A DNA stretch of 64,000 bases from positions 496,001-560,000 of the forward strand of contig OY282353.1 in assembly GCA_958295465.1 (NCBI GenBank), read 5' to 3'. Source of the stretch: an uncultured Gammaproteobacteria bacterium. Its GTDB lineage: Bacteria; Pseudomonadota; Gammaproteobacteria; HK1. The notes beneath the pieces are model-generated. The model had not been told where the DNA came from. It was given only the letters and a program-made list of their open reading frames with translations, and ran no database searches. The translations under genes and the position numbers were made by a program. Each line of letters opens with the position of its first letter. The stretch's first letter is position 1. Positions 60,435 through 64,000 of this stretch are shown piece by piece.

Positions 60435-62764
60435 CGCCTCGTGAGGCGGCGCCCCGCGGCGGTCGGAAACCGGTGGTGATATTGACCCGTCTACGCATTG
60501 CACTCTCCGCGTTCCTGCTCTGCGCCGTGGTGCGGGCCGGCGCGGCCGACACGTTCGTCGTCGAGGACATCCGCCTGGAAGGTCTGCAACGGATCACCGC
60601 CGGCACCGTGTTCAACTATCTCCCGATCCAGGTCGGCGACACCGTCGACGACACGCGCACCGCCGGAGCGGTCCGCGCCTTGTTCCGGACCGGCTTTTTC
60701 CGCGACGTACGGCTGGAACGCGACGGCGATACGCTCGTGGTGTCGGTGGTCGAACGGCCTTCCATCGGCAGCATCGAATTTTCCGGCAACGACGATCTCA
60801 GGACCGAGGTTCTCATGTCCACCCTGGAGCAGATGGGGTTCGCGCAAGGGCGTGTCTTCAACCGATCGATTTTCGACCAGGTGAAGCAGGAGCTGCATCG
60901 CACGTACTTCGCGGCGGGAAAGTACGGTGCACGGGTCACGGGCACGGTGACGCCGCTCGAACGCAACCGGGTCGCGGTCAGGTTCGAGATCTCGGAAGGC
61001 GCCGCGGCGAAGATCCGGCAGATCAACATCGTGGGGAACGCCGCGTTCGACGACGATGACCTGCTGGATGAATTCGAGCTTGAAACGACGGGGTTCTTCT
61101 CCTTCCTCTCGCGCTCGGACCGGTACTCCAAGCCGAAGCTCGCGGCCGACCTCGAGACGTTGCGATCGTTCTACCTCGACAAGGGCTTCATCAATTTCAA
61201 CGTCGACTCCACGCAAGTCACGATCACGCCGGACAAGGAAGACGTCCACATCACCATCAACATCACCGAGGGGGGGCGCTACCTCGTACGCGACATCTAT
61301 CTCCAGGGCGCCCTGATCGTTCCTGAAGAAGAGCTGTTCGAACTCGTTACCGTCGTCCAGGGGGACGTATTCTCCCGCAAGGACGTCACCGAGACCGCGC
61401 GCCGCATCGGTGAGCGACTCGGGAGTGAAGGCTACTCTTTCGCCAACGTCAACGCGGCGCCGGAGATCGACGAGGCCGAGAAGGCGGTCGACTTGACGTT
61501 CTACGTCGATCCGGACCGGCGAGTGTACGTGCGGCGCATCAATTTCAAGGGCAATACCAAGACGCGCGATGAAGTGCTGCGCCGCGAAATGCGGCAGATG
61601 GAGAGCGGATGGATCTCCACCGAAGCGATCGAGCGATCACGGGTACGCCTGAATCGCCTCGGCTTCTTCGAGTCGGTGAACGTTGAAACACCCGCCGTGC
61701 CAGACGCCCCCGACCAGGTCGACGTCGACTTCACGGTGGCCGAAAGGCCATCGGGAAACCTGCTGCTCGGAGCCGGATACTCCGATTCGCAAGGGACGGT
61801 GTTCGACATCAGCGTCACGGAGGAGAACGTGCTGGGAACCGGCAACCGTCTCAGGGCGTCGCTCAACACCAGCAAGGCCAGTCGAGACATTTCGGTCTCC
61901 TGGCTCAACCCCTACTGGACCGTGGACGGCGTCAGTCGCAGTCTTGAGGCCTATAACCGCCGCACGGATGCCAGCGACGCGAATCTGGCCGACTACGATC
62001 TGGATCAAATCGGCGCCGGGATGACGTTCGGGCTCCCGGTCTCGGAATTCACCCGCATCAACGTCGGTCTGAATGCAGAGCAGACCGATTTCCTCGCCGG
62101 CGCGAATGCGTCCGATGAGGTCAGGAATTTCGAGCGCGAGAACGGCGGCCGGTTCATCACCTTGCTCGCTACCGCAGCTTGGGCGAAAGATGATCGAAAC
62201 AGCCGATTCCTGCCCACCAAGGGCAGCCTTACCCGGTTGAGCAGCGAGGTCACGGTGCCCGGTAGCGAGCTGACGTACTACAAGTTGTTCGCGCGGCACC
62301 AGAGATTGTTCCCGCTTGCCGAGGATTTCGTGTTCGTCCTGGAGGGGGAGATCGGCTATGGAGACGGTATCGGCGGAACCAGCGACCTTCCCCTGACTGA
62401 AAACTTCTTCGCCGGCGGCCTTCGGTCGGTACGCGGCTTCAAGGCGAATACGCTCGGCCCGCGAGACAGTCGGGACCAGCCGCTCGGCGGCAACCTGAAG
62501 ACCATCGGGACCGCCGAGGTCATCCTCCCGCTCCCGTTCACGAAGGATTCGAGCACGTTCCGGATCACCAGCTTCGTCGATGCCGGAAACGTGTATGGTC
62601 CTGATGAGGATTTCGACTTCGATACGCTTCGGCAGTCGGCCGGAATCGCCGCGATCTGGCTGTCACCCATCGGTCCGTTGACCATGAGCTTCGCGGAACC
62701 GCTCAAGTCCCAGACCGGTGACCAGACGCAGGGATTCCAACTCACCTTCGGTACGAGCTTCTAG
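60431..62764 (+). CDS. bamA: Outer-membrane protein assembly factor BamA
   Basis: BamA inserts beta-barrel proteins into the outer membrane. The 777 residues comprise a signal peptide (hydrophobic stretch about 18-38, cleaved after GAA), five POTRA domains (about 40-430), and a C-terminal 16-stranded barrel ending in phenylalanine. GGLRSVRGF is the barrel's conserved loop-6 motif. The start overlaps the rseP stop. Strong co-expression with skp (two bases downstream) is likely. Confidence 0.96.
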   Translation: MTPREAAPRGGRKPVVILTRLRIALSAFLLCAVVRAGAADTFVVEDIRLEGLQRITAGTVFNYLPIQVGDTVDDTRTAGAVRALFRTGFFRDVRLERDGDTLVVSVVERPSIGSIEFSGNDDLRTEVLMSTLEQMGFAQGRVFNRSIFDQVKQELHRTYFAAGKYGARVTGTVTPLERNRVAVRFEISEGAAAKIRQINIVGNAAFDDDDLLDEFELETTGFFSFLSRSDRYSKPKLAADLETLRSFYLDKGFINFNVDSTQVTITPDKEDVHITINITEGGRYLVRDIYLQGALIVPEEELFELVTVVQGDVFSRKDVTETARRIGERLGSEGYSFANVNAAPEIDEAEKAVDLTFYVDPDRRVYVRRINFKGNTKTRDEVLRREMRQMESGWISTEAIERSRVRLNRLGFFESVNVETPAVPDAPDQVDVDFTVAERPSGNLLLGAGYSDSQGTVFDISVTEENVLGTGNRLRASLNTSKASRDISVSWLNPYWTVDGVSRSLEAYNRRTDASDANLADYDLDQIGAGMTFGLPVSEFTRINVGLNAEQTDFLAGANASDEVRNFERENGGRFITLLATAAWAKDDRNSRFLPTKGSLTRLSSEVTVPGSELTYYKLFARHQRLFPLAEDFVFVLEGEIGYGDGIGGTSDLPLTENFFAGGLRSVRGFKANTLGPRDSRDQPLGGNLKTIGTAEVILPLPFTKDSSTFRITSFVDAGNVYGPDEDFDFDTLRQSAGIAAIWLSPIGPLTMSFAEPLKSQTGDQTQGFQLTFGTSF

Positions 62765-62766
62765 TC

Positions 62767-63309
62767 ATGCATGCAACCCACCGGTTTTGGCGAGCCGCGG
62801 CTCGTATCGGTCTGTTGGGGCTCATGCTCGCTCATGGCCTTCCGGCGCACGCTGCGGATTTCAAGGTCGGGTTCGTCAACGTCGCGATAGTGCTCGATCA
62901 GGCCCCACAGGCGGCCTCGGCGCGAACTCGCATCGAGCGCGAGTTCGCGCCGAGGGATCGCGAGATTCTTGCCCGGCAGCAGCAGATCCGGGCGCTGGAG
63001 GACAGGCTCGTGAAGAACGCCGCGGTGCTCTCGGCCGGCGAGCGTGAACGCCAGGAGGCCGAGCTCCGGCAGATCAAGCGCGACCTTCGACGTTCCCAGG
63101 AAGAGTTCCGGGAGGACTTGAACCTGCGGCGCAGCCAGGAGCTCAGCGCGCTCCAGCGCATGGTGGCCGAGGTCATCCAGGACATGGCGCGGGGGGAGAA
63201 CTATGACCTGATCATGACCGACGGAGTCGTCTTCGCGGGTGACAAGGTCAACATCACCAAGCGCGTCATCGAACGTCTGAAATCCGGGTTCAAGGAATCG
63301 GACGGCTGA
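62767..63309 (+). CDS. skp: Periplasmic chaperone Skp/OmpH
   Basis: The 180 residues have a cleavable signal peptide ending AHAAD. They then follow the Skp pattern: GFVNVAIVLDQAPQA, long charged coiled coils (about 50-130) and VIQDMARGENYDLIMTDGVVF. Skp holds unfolded outer-membrane proteins before BamA inserts them. It sits two bases after bamA. Confidence 0.94.
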   Translation: MHATHRFWRAAARIGLLGLMLAHGLPAHAADFKVGFVNVAIVLDQAPQAASARTRIEREFAPRDREILARQQQIRALEDRLVKNAAVLSAGERERQEAELRQIKRDLRRSQEEFREDLNLRRSQELSALQRMVAEVIQDMARGENYDLIMTDGVVFAGDKVNITKRVIERLKSGFKESDG

Positions 63310-63334
63310 TCGTCCGCGTTGCGGAAACCGCGTC

Positions 63335-64000
63335 TTGAGCTATCGTCTCGGAGAGCTCGCCGAACGCATCGGAGCCGAGCTGCTCGGCGATCCGGACATC
63401 ATCATCGACCGGTTGGCCGCTCTGGACGCGGCGGGGCCCGATGCCGTCACGTTCCTCTCCAACCGGCGCTACCGGCCATACCTGGAGAGCACGCGAGCCG
63501 GCGCGGTGATTCTGGCGCCGGAGCTCGCGGACGCCTGTCCGGTGCCGGCGCTGGTGCTCGACGATCCGTATCTGGGCTACGCGCGCGCCGCCACGCTGCT
63601 GTCCCGCACGGTCGAGGCGACGCCCTGCATTGCGGCCAGCGCCGTCATCGATCCCGCGGCGGCGGTCGCGCCGGATGCATCGGTCGGCCACCATTGCGTG
63701 ATTGAAGCCGGTGCGAGCGTCGGGGCCGGCACCTCCCTCGGCCCGGGCTCGTTCCTCGGCCGCGATTCGTCGATCGGTCCGCAAGGGCGCATCGCGGCCC
63801 GGGTCGTGGTGTGCCAGGGCGTACACATCGGGGCACGGGCCATCATCCATCCCGGAGTCGTCGTCGGCGCCGATGGATTCGGCATCGCCAACGACGACGG
63901 AGTCTGGGTGAAGATCCCCCAGTTCGGCGGAGTGCGGATCGGTGACGACGTGGAGATTGGCGCGAATACGACGATCGATCGCGGAGCTCTCGAGGACACC
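63335..64000 (+). CDS. lpxD: UDP-3-O-acylglucosamine N-acyltransferase (partial)
   Basis: LpxD adds the second acyl chain in lipid A synthesis. 222 codons are present before the window ends. The N-terminal uridine-binding domain reads YRLGELAERIGAELLG, then VTFLSNRRY. The left-handed beta-helix of hexapeptide repeats follows (IDPAAAVAPDASVG onward) to IGANTTIDRGALEDT. The start is TTG 63335, the first codon of the conserved SYRLGEL segment; no in-frame ATG precedes it. The catalytic histidine lies beyond the window. Confidence 0.92.
   Translation, partial: MSYRLGELAERIGAELLGDPDIIIDRLAALDAAGPDAVTFLSNRRYRPYLESTRAGAVILAPELADACPVPALVLDDPYLGYARAATLLSRTVEATPCIAASAVIDPAAAVAPDASVGHHCVIEAGASVGAGTSLGPGSFLGRDSSIGPQGRIAARVVVCQGVHIGARAIIHPGVVVGADGFGIANDDGVWVKIPQFGGVRIGDDVEIGANTTIDRGALEDT

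Overview
The window is high-GC DNA from a gammaproteobacterium. The evidence is the conserved blocks tig-clpP-clpX-lon, surE-pcm-nlpD and rpsB-tsf-pyrH-frr-uppS-cdsA-dxr-rseP-bamA-skp-lpxD, a tmRNA with the tag ANDDNYALAA, and LPS and outer-membrane genes. The species cannot be named from the sequence alone. Several abundant accessory functions (Rieske oxygenases, a desaturase, Fic, toxin-antitoxin remnants) fit a marine or host-associated lineage, but that is inference.

Left half (1-30,100), accessory metabolism. Positions 1-8,700 hold two divergent groups. On the minus strand are a Rieske oxygenase (cut by the window edge), acetate kinase and a dimethylglycine/sarcosine dehydrogenase-like flavoprotein. 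On the plus strand are a second Rieske oxygenase, a two-subunit ThDP decarboxylase of the sulfopyruvate/phosphonopyruvate type and a Gfo/Idh/MocA oxidoreductase. Together they suggest oxidative N-demethylation of a methylated amine, possibly a sulfonate, with acetyl phosphate drained by AckA. Positions 8,900-16,200 hold a fatty-acid desaturase, a cysteine synthase-like enzyme, GFA, VOC and GPP34 proteins, a fatty acid hydroxylase-type membrane enzyme and an amidohydrolase. Then come a Fic protein, gltBD, a DinJ/YafQ pair colliding with a truncated NYN/PIN protein, an isovaleryl-CoA dehydrogenase-like enzyme and a third Rieske oxygenase. The stretch 29,000-30,100 is decayed (IS3-type transposase tail, O-antigen-ligase tail).

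Right half (30,200-64,000), core genome. A Pro-Arg-His-Lys tRNA operon precedes tig-clpP-clpX-lon, tRNA-Val, tRNA-Asp and ppiD. These are followed by HNH, fabI, mltD, a methyltransferase-rnhA-dnaQ run, a small membrane peptide with a PuuD-like membrane protein, surE-pcm-nlpD, a Mth938-domain gene, adk, rppH, tmRNA, map and the rpsB-to-lpxD cluster, which runs off the window. hupB, gloB and rpoS are absent from the places where they usually sit.

The most unusual signal is a recurring pattern in the left half. The 5' ends of several genes are present as degenerate tandem copies just upstream of the gene, often readable as mini-ORFs whose stop overlaps the next start (ATGA). The clearest case is the amidohydrolase at 14,939, preceded by two mini-ORFs of 29 and 30 codons that repeat its N-terminus. 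Similar copies precede the Fic gene, the second Rieske oxygenase, the ThDP beta subunit and, more loosely, gltB.
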